Source: CAYSSG01 sp964433635 (GTDB lineage Bacteria > Atribacterota > Phoenicimicrobiia > Phoenicimicrobiales > Stramentimicrobiaceae). From it: a stretch of 62,408 bases of DNA. The stretch lies in NCBI GenBank assembly GCA_964433635.1, contig CAYSSG010000009.1, positions 1 through 62,408 on the forward strand, read 5' to 3'. The translations under genes and the position numbers were made by a program. This document shows, one piece after another, positions 18,802 to 27,149 of this stretch (the stretch's first letter is position 1; each line of letters begins with the position of its first letter). The notes beneath the pieces were generated by a model. That model was given only the letters and a program-made list of their open reading frames with translations. It was not told where the DNA came from and made no database searches.

Positions 18802-19017
18802 GATTCCCTCCTTGGAGCTGTGGTTGAAAGTCGATGCCAGCCGCAGGCAAAACGACCCACGTAAGGTAACAATAATGAGTTACTGAGCATGGTGCGGTTT
18901 TGGAGTAAGCCCTGCCTTGCCATTTCTATGGCAAGAGAAGAGAAGTAGTGAAAAGATAGCGAAACTCTCTGCAGGCGAGTGTGGGGGAAAAGACCAGGTC
19001 AGTCTGGGGAGGGAATC
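18802..19017 (+). ncRNA. raiA RNA: Structured non-coding RNA, probable raiA motif RNA
   Basis: A 216-base stretch with no ORF, closed by a perfect 10-bp helix: GATTCCCTCC (18802-18811) with GGAGGGAATC (19008-19017). Inside are further helices. One is an 8-bp UUCU-loop hairpin (CTTGCCAT/ATGGCAAG near 18914). Others are CCTGC/GCAGG enclosing that arm, CAAAAC/GTTTTG around a GTAAC/GTTAC hairpin, and CCAG/CTGG near the 3' end. Base composition is clearly richer in G+C than the flanks. Size, closing helix and the place between comFC and hpf (raiA) match the raiA ncRNA motif known in Bacillota and Actinomycetota. I matched it by context and architecture, not by a covariance search. Confidence 0.7.
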
Positions 19018-19146
19018 AATAGAATACCTTCTGCCTCTTTTTATGTGAAATGACCTTTTTTGATAAATAAATTGGATAAAATCCAGTCAATAGTGTTATT
19101 ATATGATCAACGAGATAACGAATATGAGATCATCAGTAAAATGTAT

Positions 19147-19167
19147 GGAGATGCAAATAATATCTCC
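19147..19167 (+). promoter_or_regulatory. Hairpin in the hpf leader
   Basis: GGAGAT (19147-19152) pairs with ATCTCC (19162-19167) across a nine-base loop, ending about 20 bases before the AAAGGAGGT ribosome site of hpf. It may be a small cis-acting hairpin of the type reported upstream of raiA genes, or simply a stabilising leader hairpin. No function is shown by the sequence. Confidence 0.4.
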
Positions 19168-19200
19168 AATGACCTGAAGAACTAAAGGAGGTACGCAATC

Positions 19201-19749
19201 ATGAGGCTGATAATCAAAGGGAAGCATATGGACGTTGCTGACTCAATAGAAAAATACATCAGGAAAAAAATGCAAAAATTAGATAAATATTTTGATCAGA
19301 TTTTAGATGCCATCGCTACAGTCAGTACAGAGAAGAACAGGAATATATTTGAGGTCACTCTTCAAGCCAGGAAAGCCATAATTAGAGCTGAGGAAGAGAG
19401 TGATAACATGTATACTTCTATTGACAGGGTTATAGAAAAACTGGAAAGGCAAATCCTTAAATATAAGGAAAAGCTTTACAGTAAATCGTCCGGGGAATCC
19501 AATCGATTAAAAGAAATGAGTGCCTCAGCAAATCAGGAAGAAATCCCTCAAATACTCCCTGATGAAGATATCAAAATTGTGAAGACCAAGAAATTTGTCA
19601 TTAAGCCGATGTCTCCGGAAGAAGCCAGCTTGCAGATGGAATTGCTGGGTCATAGTTTTTTTGTTTTTAATAACGAGGAGACTGCCCAGATTAATGTTAT
19701 ATATAAAAGGAAGGATGGCAATATTGGGTTAATAGAACCCGAAATTTAA
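19201..19749 (+). CDS. hpf: Ribosome hibernation promoting factor, long form
   Basis: Binds the small subunit and pairs ribosomes into inactive 100S dimers in stationary phase. The N-terminal S30AE/RaiA domain (about 1-95, beginning MRLIIKGKHMDV) is joined by a linker to the C-terminal dimerisation domain. That domain starts near residue 125 and carries KTKKFVIKPMSPEEA, GHSFFVF and NVIYKRKDG. Length 182 marks the long form. Very strong AAAGGAGG site. It lies 183 bases after the raiA-like RNA and is followed by an unknown gene 19 bases later. Confidence 0.95.
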   Translation: MRLIIKGKHMDVADSIEKYIRKKMQKLDKYFDQILDAIATVSTEKNRNIFEVTLQARKAIIRAEEESDNMYTSIDRVIEKLERQILKYKEKLYSKSSGESNRLKEMSASANQEEIPQILPDEDIKIVKTKKFVIKPMSPEEASLQMELLGHSFFVFNNEETAQINVIYKRKDGNIGLIEPEI

Positions 19750-19768
19750 TAGGAAAAGAGGGAACCAG

Positions 19769-20437
19769 ATGAGTCATATCCCAGTTAATGATTTCAGAAA
19801 TTTTATTATTTCACCTCGTTTTGCTTCCAGGGTGGAAGAAATTGAGAAATCAATTAATAAATTGAATGGTGTATTATTTTGCAAAATCATTTTAGCTGAA
19901 AATCAAGAAATAAAAGAAGTTCATGTTATAACCAAAGATTTTTGCAGTCCTAAAAAGATTAGCAGGGATATTGAGTCATTACTGATTGCCAAATACAATA
20001 TTACAATTGATTACCGGAAAATAAGCATTGCTCAGGTGAAAGACGAAAAAGACTATTCTCATCGTCTGAAACTTGCGGATCTCCTGGTTACCTCCACCGA
20101 AGATACCCTTCAGGTTATCGTCAAGCTGGAGAATAATGATAAGATATTCGAAGGAAAAATCAGTTGTGCCAATTGGAGTAAGAATAGAGAATACATTGTT
20201 GCCCGTGCAACATTGGATGCCATTACTTCTTTTCTGAATGGAATGATATTTTTTCAGGTAGAAGAGATTAAGAAAGTATCGATGGACAGTAAAGAGGTGG
20301 TTCTGATTTCCATAAATTTAATCAATGCACAGGGAAAGGAGAATCTGGTTGGAGCTGCTCTTCATAAAGATGACCCCAACAAAACAGTGGTAAATGCCAT
20401 TCTTAAGGCAGTCAATCGAAGAATCCTGGTTAGATAA
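19769..20437 (+). CDS. Conserved hypothetical protein, two alpha/beta modules
   Basis: I do not recognise a named family with certainty. The 222-residue soluble protein seems to consist of two parts. The first half contains VEEIEKSINKLNGVLFCKII and a segment ending ITIDYRKISIAQV, with an alternating strand/helix pattern like a small ACT- or ferredoxin-like fold. The second half (about 105-222) begins LLVTSTEDTLQVIVKLENND and ends KTVVNAILKAVNRRI. No signal peptide, membrane segment or catalytic motif is visible. It is 19 bases after hpf with a GAGGGAA site, so it is probably co-transcribed with hpf. Confidence 0.6.
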   Translation: MSHIPVNDFRNFIISPRFASRVEEIEKSINKLNGVLFCKIILAENQEIKEVHVITKDFCSPKKISRDIESLLIAKYNITIDYRKISIAQVKDEKDYSHRLKLADLLVTSTEDTLQVIVKLENNDKIFEGKISCANWSKNREYIVARATLDAITSFLNGMIFFQVEEIKKVSMDSKEVVLISINLINAQGKENLVGAALHKDDPNKTVVNAILKAVNRRILVR

Positions 20438-20463
20438 TTCATTTTTTATCTTACATGTAATAG

Positions 20464-20713
20464 ATAGGTCGGTGATTCTTAGATAAAAAACCATTTAAAG
20501 GGTAATAATAAGTAGCAAAAGTAGTTTTTGGCAACCGAGCGGAGCGAAGCGGTTTTCACTTGTTCTTTTAGGACAAAGAAAAACCGTGGAGGTGCGATAT
20601 GAAAATTAATAAAGCGAAATTAATCAGCTTTTTAATCAGTGTCATGGCCTTGCTACTGGCCGGTGGCGCAAGATTTAGATGGTAAATAACTAAGGGTCGC
20701 CGACCTATTTTTC
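20464..20713 (+). other. Structured transcript with long-range closing helix and U-tract, enclosing a small ORF
   Basis: ATAGGTCGG (20464-20472) is perfectly complementary to CCGACCTAT (20700-20708), which runs into a T-rich tract. The 3' strand can alternatively fold locally (GGTC/GACC around GCC, 20695-20705), giving a short terminator-like hairpin. Inside, CGGTTTT (20550-20556) pairs with AAAACCG (20580-20586) over an inner TTGTTC/GGACAA hairpin. That arm abuts the ribosome site of a 28-residue ORF. There is also a three-fold RAGCG pentamer repeat (20537-20551). This could be a small mRNA, an attenuator for the following HD-GYP gene, or an ncRNA. I could not match it to a known riboswitch class. 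Confidence 0.45.
20599..20685 (+). CDS. Small hydrophobic peptide, 28 residues, unknown
   Basis: ATG with a strong GGAGGTG site 4-10 bases upstream opens a 28-codon frame. It starts MKINKAKLISFLIS, continues with a hydrophobic core (VMALLLAGG) and ends ARFRW before TAA. The form is a positively charged start, one membrane-length hydrophobic run and a short cationic/aromatic tail. That suits a membrane peptide, a signal or leader peptide, or a type I toxin-like peptide. It is too short for automated gene calling. A stem-loop directly precedes its ribosome site and a terminator-like element follows its stop. I do not recognise the family. Confidence 0.5.
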   Translation: MKINKAKLISFLISVMALLLAGGARFRW

Positions 20714-20737
20714 TAAATTCTATGGGAGAATATTTTT

Positions 20738-21976
20738 TTGAATAATAAATTAAAAGCATATATCTTAGTCATTGCTTTATTGGCAATAATTCTATTGATC
20801 TACTTAATCCCTACAATTCCTGATTTATCTCAAATATGGCTTTCGATATTATTTTTCATTATCATCCTCTTGCTAGCAGAATTCATCCCTGTTTCTCTTC
20901 CGGCTGGTGGGGAAATTACGATTTCTTTTCCAATTGATTTTGTAGTCATACTTGTTTACGGTCCTGGATTAGCGATGATTGTTTCAGCACTGAGTACATT
21001 GGGAATTCTGGTAGGAAAAAGGACTAAAAATGTAGAGAGGATTTTATTCAATGCAGCTCAATTTTCTCTTGCCTCTGGATTAGCAGGTATGGTATATCTA
21101 AGTACTGGCGGGATGACAGGGACACAAAATTTATTCAGGTTTGTTATTCCTGCTGCTTTATGTGCTTTAACGTATTGTATCATTAATTCTTGCCTTGTTG
21201 CTGGAGTGATATCTCTTGATTCAGGAATGAACATTGCCAAGGTATACCGCATTAATGTCAAAGAAGTTCTTCCCAGTTATCTTGCAGAAGCGCCCCTGGG
21301 ATTTATCATGGCTGTGATTTATGTTGAAATAGGTATTCTGGGTATCATGTTATTTTTCTTTCCCCTGTTATTAGCCAGACAATCCTTTGAGTTATATACC
21401 AGAATGCGTAAAATGTACATCGATACAATCCGCACATTGGCAGCTACCATAGATGCTAAGGATCCTTATACCCGTGGCCATTCGGAAAGAGTTTCTCAGA
21501 TGGCTGTAAAATTGGCTAAGAGAGTAGGCTATACGGAAAGTGAGATAGAATACATTGAATATGCAGCTATCTTGCATGATATTGGTAAAATTGGAATAGA
21601 GGATCGAATATTGGGAAAGAAAGATAAATTAACTGACGAAGAATATGAAAAGATAAAAGAACATCCCGTGATCGGAGCTGGAATTATTGAATCGATCGAA
21701 TTTCTAAAAAAATGTTCTCAGACAGTACTGCATCATCATGAACACTATGATGGTAAGGGATATCCGGATGGATTAAAAGGTGAAGATATTCCCAGGACTG
21801 CCCGATTACTTGCTATTATAGATGCATATGACGCGATGAGTTCTGATCGCCCCTATCGTAGAAAATTAACTGAGCAGGATATACTGAATGAATTACAGAA
21901 AGAGGCAGGCAAGCAATTTGATCCGGATATGGTTAAGTTTTTTATCTCCATATTAGAAGGAAAGGAGGCCCGATAA
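20738..21976 (+). CDS. Membrane HD-GYP domain protein, probable cyclic-di-GMP phosphodiesterase
   Basis: N-terminal region (about 1-215) has six or so hydrophobic segments and looks like a MASE-type integral membrane sensor. A short linker leads to an HD-GYP domain. The metal/catalytic motif HDIGKIG is at 280-286 and HHEHYDGKGYP at 333-343, with the GYP triad intact, so an active phosphodiesterase is expected. Length 412. Translation begins at TTG with GGGAG nine bases upstream. It follows the structured leader with the 28-residue ORF and overlaps the DUF5317 gene by one base. No diguanylate cyclase lies in the window. Confidence 0.88.
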   Translation: MNNKLKAYILVIALLAIILLIYLIPTIPDLSQIWLSILFFIIILLLAEFIPVSLPAGGEITISFPIDFVVILVYGPGLAMIVSALSTLGILVGKRTKNVERILFNAAQFSLASGLAGMVYLSTGGMTGTQNLFRFVIPAALCALTYCIINSCLVAGVISLDSGMNIAKVYRINVKEVLPSYLAEAPLGFIMAVIYVEIGILGIMLFFFPLLLARQSFELYTRMRKMYIDTIRTLAATIDAKDPYTRGHSERVSQMAVKLAKRVGYTESEIEYIEYAAILHDIGKIGIEDRILGKKDKLTDEEYEKIKEHPVIGAGIIESIEFLKKCSQTVLHHHEHYDGKGYPDGLKGEDIPRTARLLAIIDAYDAMSSDRPYRRKLTEQDILNELQKEAGKQFDPDMVKFFISILEGKEAR

Positions 21977-22554
21977 TGTTGTATTTGATGGTCATTATCC
22001 TGGCAATTATTGTTGGTTTATTAAGAGGAGGAGAGCTTGAAAAATTGTCACATATTTCTATTGAGGGAGTTTGGCTATTTGCTCTTGCTCTTATGTTGAG
22101 AGGATTGATATGGATTTTTGAAATGTTGAATATTTCAGGTTTTCAAAGATTCAGCCCCTATCTTATTTTCATTTCTTATCTTCTATTAGTCATTGTCTCA
22201 ATTCGAAATATTAAATTGCCCGGCTTCAAATATGTTACTCTAGGTGTTCTTCTTAATTCATTTGTTATATTTCTGAATGGTGGTAAGATGCCGGTAATGG
22301 TCAATCAGCAGATGGCACAAAATATAGGTACCATCACAGTTTTAGGGCAAGAACAGAATGGTATTCATTCATTAATGCACAACCGCACATTATTTGCCTT
22401 TCTGGGGGATGTTCTCCCTTTACCCAAACCCTTTCCTGATACTTCTATCTTAAGTGCAGGTGATATCCTGATTTTTGTTGGTTTATTCATTCTTATCCAG
22501 AAAACATTGATGAAAGAAGACCTGTTACCTCATGAGAAGACTGCATTGGTTTAG
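21976..22554 (+). CDS. DUF5317 family membrane protein
   Basis: A 192-residue protein with about five hydrophobic segments. It contains the family-typical central motif FLNGGKMPV followed by a polar loop with HSLMHNRT and LPLP. DUF5317 proteins are often encoded immediately after HD or HD-GYP genes, as here: the start ATG overlaps the stop of the HD-GYP gene, with AAAGGAGG upstream. Function unknown; the coupling suggests a shared membrane signalling role (inference). Confidence 0.75.
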   Translation: MLYLMVIILAIIVGLLRGGELEKLSHISIEGVWLFALALMLRGLIWIFEMLNISGFQRFSPYLIFISYLLLVIVSIRNIKLPGFKYVTLGVLLNSFVIFLNGGKMPVMVNQQMAQNIGTITVLGQEQNGIHSLMHNRTLFAFLGDVLPLPKPFPDTSILSAGDILIFVGLFILIQKTLMKEDLLPHEKTALV

Positions 22555-22598
22555 ATGAATAAGACAGCAGATAGAATAACAAAGGAGATTTCTACAAT

Positions 22599-25139
22599 AT
22601 GATTAACATTGCTAAAAAAATATTTGGAGATTCAAATACCAGGGAACTAAATAGATTAAAGCCCTATGTCGAGAAGATCAATCAAATGGAAACCGAGATT
22701 GAAAGTCTGGAAGATTCTGATCTGAAAAGAAAAACAGAATATTTTAAAGACAAACTGAACAGTGGTGATACCATCGATGAAATATTACCGGAGTCTTTTG
22801 CAGTGGTCAGAGAGGTTGCCAGAAGAACCATTAACATGCGTCATTTCGATGTCCAATTGATAGGAGGTATTGTTCTTCATCAAGGGAAGATTGCAGAGAT
22901 GGCCACCGGTGAAGGGAAAACATTGGTGGCTACATTGCCTGCTTATTTGAACACCCTGACAGGGAAAAGCGTTCATGTTGTTACCGTAAATGATTATCTG
23001 GCGAAGAGAGATAGATATTGGATGGGGCCTGTTTACGAATTTTTAAACCTGAAGGTGGGCTTAATTCAGCATGACATGAATACTGAACAGAGAAAGGAGG
23101 CCTACCAGGCAGATGTAGTGTACGGTACAAATAATGAGTATGGTTTTGATTACCTGAGGGACAATATGAGTATACATCCGGTGGATATTGTGCAAGGAGA
23201 ACATGAGTTTGCGATTGTTGATGAAGTGGATAGTATCCTTATCGATGAAGCCCGGACGCCATTGATTATTTCCGGACCTGCCGAGGAATCCACAAAGAAA
23301 TATTTTCAAATTGATAAATTGGTATATCAGTTAAAAGAAGAGGCAGATTTTAAGATTAATGAAAAAGAAAAAACGGTATTCTTAACTGAATCGGGAATAG
23401 CAAAAATGGAAAGGTTGTTAGGAATTGATAATTTGTACGCCCAGAATAATATGCATTTACAGCATCATATTATTCAGGCATTGCGGTCACATAAACTTTT
23501 TAAAAGGGATGTCGATTATGTAGTGAAAGACGGTGAAGTGATCATTGTCGATGAATTTACTGGCCGCTTGATGTTTGGCAGACGATATAGCGATGGTTTG
23601 CACCAGGCTATTGAGGCAAAGGAGAATGTAGCCATTGCTCGTGAAAGCCAAACGCTTGCCACGATTACATTTCAAAATTATTTTCGCATGTACCGAAAAC
23701 TGTCAGGTATGACCGGGACAGCAAAAACCGAAGAAGATGAATTTATTGAGATTTATAATCTGCCGGTGACCGTAATACCTCCCAACAGAGAACTGGTCAG
23801 ATATAGTTACTCTGATGTGATTTATCGTACTGAAAAAGAAAAATTTTATGCTGTTGTTCAGGAAATAGGGGAATTGCATAATCAAGGAAGGCCTGTCCTT
23901 GTGGGGACAGTATCGATTGATAAGTCAGAAAGGCTCAGCAAGTTACTCCAGAATGAAAGGATTGAACACAATGTATTGAACGCTAAAAATCATGAAAGAG
24001 AAGCAGAGATTATTGCTGAAGCCGGTCACAAGGGAAGAGTGACCATCTCTACGAATATGGCTGGAAGAGGAACCGATATCGTTCTTGGTTCCGGTGTTGC
24101 AGATCTGGGTGGTCTGCATGTCATTGGTACTGAAAGGCATGAAAGCAGAAGAATTGACAATCAACTGAGAGGAAGATCTGGCCGTCAGGGGGACCCTGGT
24201 TCTTCCAGGTTTTTCTTATCCCTGCAGGATGATCTAATGCGCTTATTCGGCTCAGATCGTATTGCCGGTTTTATGGAGAAATTAGGAGTTGAAGAAGGTA
24301 CCCCCATCGAACATCCTTTTATTACCCGTTCTATAGAAGGTGCCCAGAAAAGGGTAGAGGCAAGGAATTTTGAGATTAGAAAACAGTTATTAGAGTTTGA
24401 CAATGAGATGGAATACCAGCGGAGGATCATCTATGAGCAGAGAAGAACGGTTCTATTCAGTAATGAAGTGAAGGATATTATCATGGATATGCTGGAAGAT
24501 ACTGTTTTAGGTATGCTGCAACGCTACACAAACAAGGAAATATATCCGGAAGAATGGAATTTAAATGCCTTGAAAGATCATTTCTATGATACCTTCGGCA
24601 TTACCCAGGAATTTCCTGATGATGTAACCCATTTGACGGTTGACCAACTGCAGGACGACTTATTGGAGAAAGCCAGGGAACGGTATCTGGATAAAGAAAA
24701 TGAACTTACCCCTCCTTTAATGAGGCAAATAGAAAAGATGATTTTACTCCGTATTGTAGATAGAGAATGGAAAGATCATCTCAAAAGGCTGGATGACCTG
24801 AAACAGGGAATTGGTTTAAGAGCATACGGACAGAAAGATCCGCTGACTGAATACCACTTTGAAGCACATAATATGTTTCAAAATATGGTGGAAAATATTA
24901 AAGAAGACAGTATCAAATTTATCTATCGTGTCAAGATTAAACAAAGACCACAGAATCTTGAACAGCCACAGGAAATCCCCCTGGTACAGGGAGAGGGACA
25001 ACAGATAGAGGATAAACCGAAGAAGTCTCATAAGATGCTTTCTTTAAATAAGGATAGAAAGAAAAAAATTGGCAGAAATGATCCCTGTCCATGTGGGAGT
25101 GGCAAGAAATATAAGTATTGTTGCGGTAAAAATAGCTAA
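22599..25139 (+). CDS. secA: Preprotein translocase ATPase SecA
   Basis: Motor that pushes unfolded preproteins through SecYEG. Walker A MATGEGKT at 101-108, the DEAD-like DEVDSILIDEARTPLIISG, VDEFTGR, GMTGTAKTEE, TNMAGRGTDI and GRSGRQGDPG are all present. The C-terminal SEC-C zinc motif is CPCGSGKKYKYCC. Length 846, normal. AAAGGAG site. It stands directly upstream of prfB (15 bases), the classical secA-prfB order. Confidence 0.97.
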   Translation: MINIAKKIFGDSNTRELNRLKPYVEKINQMETEIESLEDSDLKRKTEYFKDKLNSGDTIDEILPESFAVVREVARRTINMRHFDVQLIGGIVLHQGKIAEMATGEGKTLVATLPAYLNTLTGKSVHVVTVNDYLAKRDRYWMGPVYEFLNLKVGLIQHDMNTEQRKEAYQADVVYGTNNEYGFDYLRDNMSIHPVDIVQGEHEFAIVDEVDSILIDEARTPLIISGPAEESTKKYFQIDKLVYQLKEEADFKINEKEKTVFLTESGIAKMERLLGIDNLYAQNNMHLQHHIIQALRSHKLFKRDVDYVVKDGEVIIVDEFTGRLMFGRRYSDGLHQAIEAKENVAIARESQTLATITFQNYFRMYRKLSGMTGTAKTEEDEFIEIYNLPVTVIPPNRELVRYSYSDVIYRTEKEKFYAVVQEIGELHNQGRPVLVGTVSIDKSERLSKLLQNERIEHNVLNAKNHEREAEIIAEAGHKGRVTISTNMAGRGTDIVLGSGVADLGGLHVIGTERHESRRIDNQLRGRSGRQGDPGSSRFFLSLQDDLMRLFGSDRIAGFMEKLGVEEGTPIEHPFITRSIEGAQKRVEARNFEIRKQLLEFDNEMEYQRRIIYEQRRTVLFSNEVKDIIMDMLEDTVLGMLQRYTNKEIYPEEWNLNALKDHFYDTFGITQEFPDDVTHLTVDQLQDDLLEKARERYLDKENELTPPLMRQIEKMILLRIVDREWKDHLKRLDDLKQGIGLRAYGQKDPLTEYHFEAHNMFQNMVENIKEDSIKFIYRVKIKQRPQNLEQPQEIPLVQGEGQQIEDKPKKSHKMLSLNKDRKKKIGRNDPCPCGSGKKYKYCCGKNS

Positions 25140-25154
25140 GTAGAATAAGGAGCA

Positions 25155-26280
25155 ATGAAAATGATGGAAATTTCCATGGTTGAACTGAGCGCGCGCATTA
25201 ACCAGCTGAAGCAAAAAATTGAAGAACTCAGGAGACATCTTTGAATTGGATGAGAAAGAAAAGCGAATCCAGGAAATCTCCCGGGAAATGAGCGCTAATT
25301 CTTTCTGGTCTGACCAATCAACTGCTAACCAGATGGCTAAAGAACTTAAAGATATACAGGGTGTTATAGAGAGTTATCAAAAAATTTCCGAACAATTAGA
25401 AGAATTAGAAATTCTTTTTGAATTAAATGTTCAGGAAAATCGTTTGGATATTTGGCAAGAAATATCTCAAAAAATTGAAATATTAGAAGATGTTATCAAT
25501 TATCAGGAAAGAGACCTATTATTGAGTGGTCAATATGATAAAAATAACGCTATTGTATCCATTCATCCTGGTGCCGGGGGAACAGAATCGCAGGACTGGG
25601 CGGAAATGCTCTTGAGGATGTATCTCAGATGGGCAGAGAAAAATGGTTTCAGATCTAAAATGATTGACTTGTTACCCGGGGATGAAGCAGGTATAAAAAG
25701 CGTTACCTTTACCGTCAACGGACAGAATGCATTCGGATTTTTAAAATCTGAAAAGGGTATTCATCGTTTGGTACGTATTTCTCCTTTTGATGCCAATAAA
25801 AGAAGGCATACCTCTTTTGCTTCCGTTGATGTCATTCCCGAAATTGATGATGAGATTGAAGTTGATATTCCTGAAGCAGATGTACGAATTGATACCTACC
25901 GTTCAACCGGAGCAGGAGGACAGCATGTTAATACAACTGATTCTGCGGTTCGAATCACCCACCTGCCTACTAATATTGTCGTTCAGTGTCAGAATGAACG
26001 TTCTCAACACAGCAACCGTTTGACGGCCATGAAAATATTGAAAGCCAGATTATTTGAATATTTTCAAAGAAAAAAAGAAGAAGATATGGAGAAATTAGCC
26101 GGTGATAAAAAAGAAATTTCCTGGGGAAATCAAATTCGCTCTTACGTATTTCAACCCTATCAGATGGTTAAAGATCATCGTACAGGTAGGGAAACAGGAA
26201 ATGTTCAGGCAGTGATGGATGGAGATATACAGGATTTTATGGATAGTTACTTAAAGCAATTGAATAAAAATGTAATGTGA
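25155..26280 (+). CDS. prfB: Peptide chain release factor 2 (programmed +1 frameshift)
   Basis: Terminates translation at UGA and UAA. The gene starts at ATG 25155 (AAGGAG upstream). A first frame of 29 codons ends at the in-frame TGA 25242-25244, and the rest is read in the +1 frame to 26280. The joined protein is about 374 residues, the normal RF2 size. The second frame holds the GGQ motif (STGAGGQHVNTTDSAV) and the RF2 recognition region, which includes the SPFDANKRRHTSFAS block. Taking the TTG at 25219 as start would delete the N-terminal helices and is unlikely. It lies 15 bases after secA. Confidence 0.95.
25230..25244 (+). promoter_or_regulatory. RF2 autoregulatory +1 frameshift site
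   Basis: AGGAGA (25230-25235) acts as an internal Shine-Dalgarno-like element three bases before CTT TGA (25239-25244). This is the arrangement known from E. coli prfB (CUU slipping to UUU at UGA). When RF2 is scarce the ribosome slips +1 and completes the protein. Confidence 0.93.
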
Positions 26281-26314
26281 TTTTAGGAGATGATAGAGAA
26301 AGGATGGTTTTATT

Positions 26315-26938
26315 ATGCTGAAAGAACAGAAAGTACAGAATTTCCTGGATACGCTGGCTTCAAAATCCGCAACTCCGGGAGGAGGCAGCGTAGCATCATT
26401 AACCGGGGCCATGGGTGCCGCTTTGCTTTCCATGGTTTCGAATTTAACGATTGGAAAAGAGAAATATATTCATTTGGAAAAAGATATCAAGGAATTATTG
26501 AAAAAAAGTGAAAAACTGAGAGCCGACTTCGAAGGCCTTATGGAAAGGGATATTGAAGCGTTTAATCAGTTTATGGCTACAAGGAAGCTTCCCAAAGAAA
26601 CTATAGAGCAAAAGGAAGAAAGGAAGCAGGAAATGCAGATAGCGCTGATAGAAGCGGCAAAGATACCGTTAGAAGTGGCCAGAAAAAGCGTGGAGTTGTT
26701 GGATATTTGCAGGGCAGTTGCCGAAAAGGGAAACAGGAATGTGATCAGTGATGCCGGTGTCGGAGTCATATTGGTACAAGCTGCATTGGAAAGTGCAATT
26801 CTAAATGTCAGAATAAATTTAGGGATGATTCAGGAAGAAAAAATCAGAGAGCAGGTCAATGAGGAAATTGAAAAACTGATTGCCTCAAGCAAGGGTAAAA
26901 AAGAGGAGGTAGTTGAAATTGTAGTTCAAAAGATTTGA
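26315..26938 (+). CDS. fchA: Cyclodeaminase/cyclohydrolase family protein (FchA-like)
   Basis: All-helical family that includes formiminotetrahydrofolate cyclodeaminase and methenyltetrahydrofolate cyclohydrolase. Signature near the N-terminus: SATPGGGSVASLTGAMGAAL; also ERDIEAFNQFM and SDAGVGVILVQAALESA. Length 207, the single-domain form. It may process formimino-THF from histidine or purine breakdown, giving methenyl-THF and ammonia, or act in one-carbon metabolism. AAAGGA site 12 bases upstream. It stands alone between prfB and the rpiR gene, and no other folate gene is near. Confidence 0.85.
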   Translation: MLKEQKVQNFLDTLASKSATPGGGSVASLTGAMGAALLSMVSNLTIGKEKYIHLEKDIKELLKKSEKLRADFEGLMERDIEAFNQFMATRKLPKETIEQKEERKQEMQIALIEAAKIPLEVARKSVELLDICRAVAEKGNRNVISDAGVGVILVQAALESAILNVRINLGMIQEEKIREQVNEEIEKLIASSKGKKEEVVEIVVQKI

Positions 26939-27026
26939 TAGCTATTGAATGATATCAGCTTTATCTGTCTTAATTAATTTGCTGTAAAAAATGTAAAAAA
27001 TAGAATTACCGTAAATATAAAATTTA

Positions 27027-27055
27027 TTGGTAATTTTATTTTTTTGTTATATAAT
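27027..27055 (+). promoter_or_regulatory. Predicted sigma-70 promoter for rpiR-type regulator
   Basis: TTGGTA (27027-27032), 17-base spacer, consensus TATAAT (27050-27055) in an extremely AT-rich gap. A start near 27062 would place the downstream inverted repeat (27094-27113) inside the leader, about 30 bases after the start. A second TATAAT-like hexamer lies near 27124. Confidence 0.55.
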
Positions 27056-27093
27056 ATAAAAATAAAGATGAATTAATTGCACCGTATTTTATC

Positions 27094-27113
27094 TATGCAA
27101 CAAATATTGCATA
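27094..27113 (+). promoter_or_regulatory. Candidate operator (inverted repeat) for the RpiR regulator
   Basis: TATGCAA (27094-27100) and TTGCATA (27107-27113) form a perfect inverted repeat around six bases. It sits between the predicted promoter and the regulator's start codon, where an autoregulatory operator is expected. Size and symmetry suit a dimeric HTH protein. Binding is inferred. Confidence 0.45.
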
Positions 27114-27149
27114 TCATCAATCTTATTATAATGATAAGAGAATAGAACG

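Noticed and set aside
18802..19017. RNase P RNA, tmRNA or SRP RNA
   Set aside because: The element is too short for RNase P RNA and lacks its GAGGAAAGTC and ACAGNRA cores. There is no tRNA-like end as in tmRNA and no GGAAG...AGCAGC loop as in SRP RNA, although CCAGGTCAG looks superficially similar.
20464..20700. c-di-GMP riboswitch before the HD-GYP gene
   Set aside because: The conserved GEMM-I cores (GGGCAAACC-like and the GGTAGGTAGC-like segment) are absent, and I see no match to the class II core.
25219..26280. TTG at 25219 as the start of prfB
   Set aside because: An upstream ATG frame with a canonical RF2 frameshift site joins to this frame and restores the normal N-terminus.
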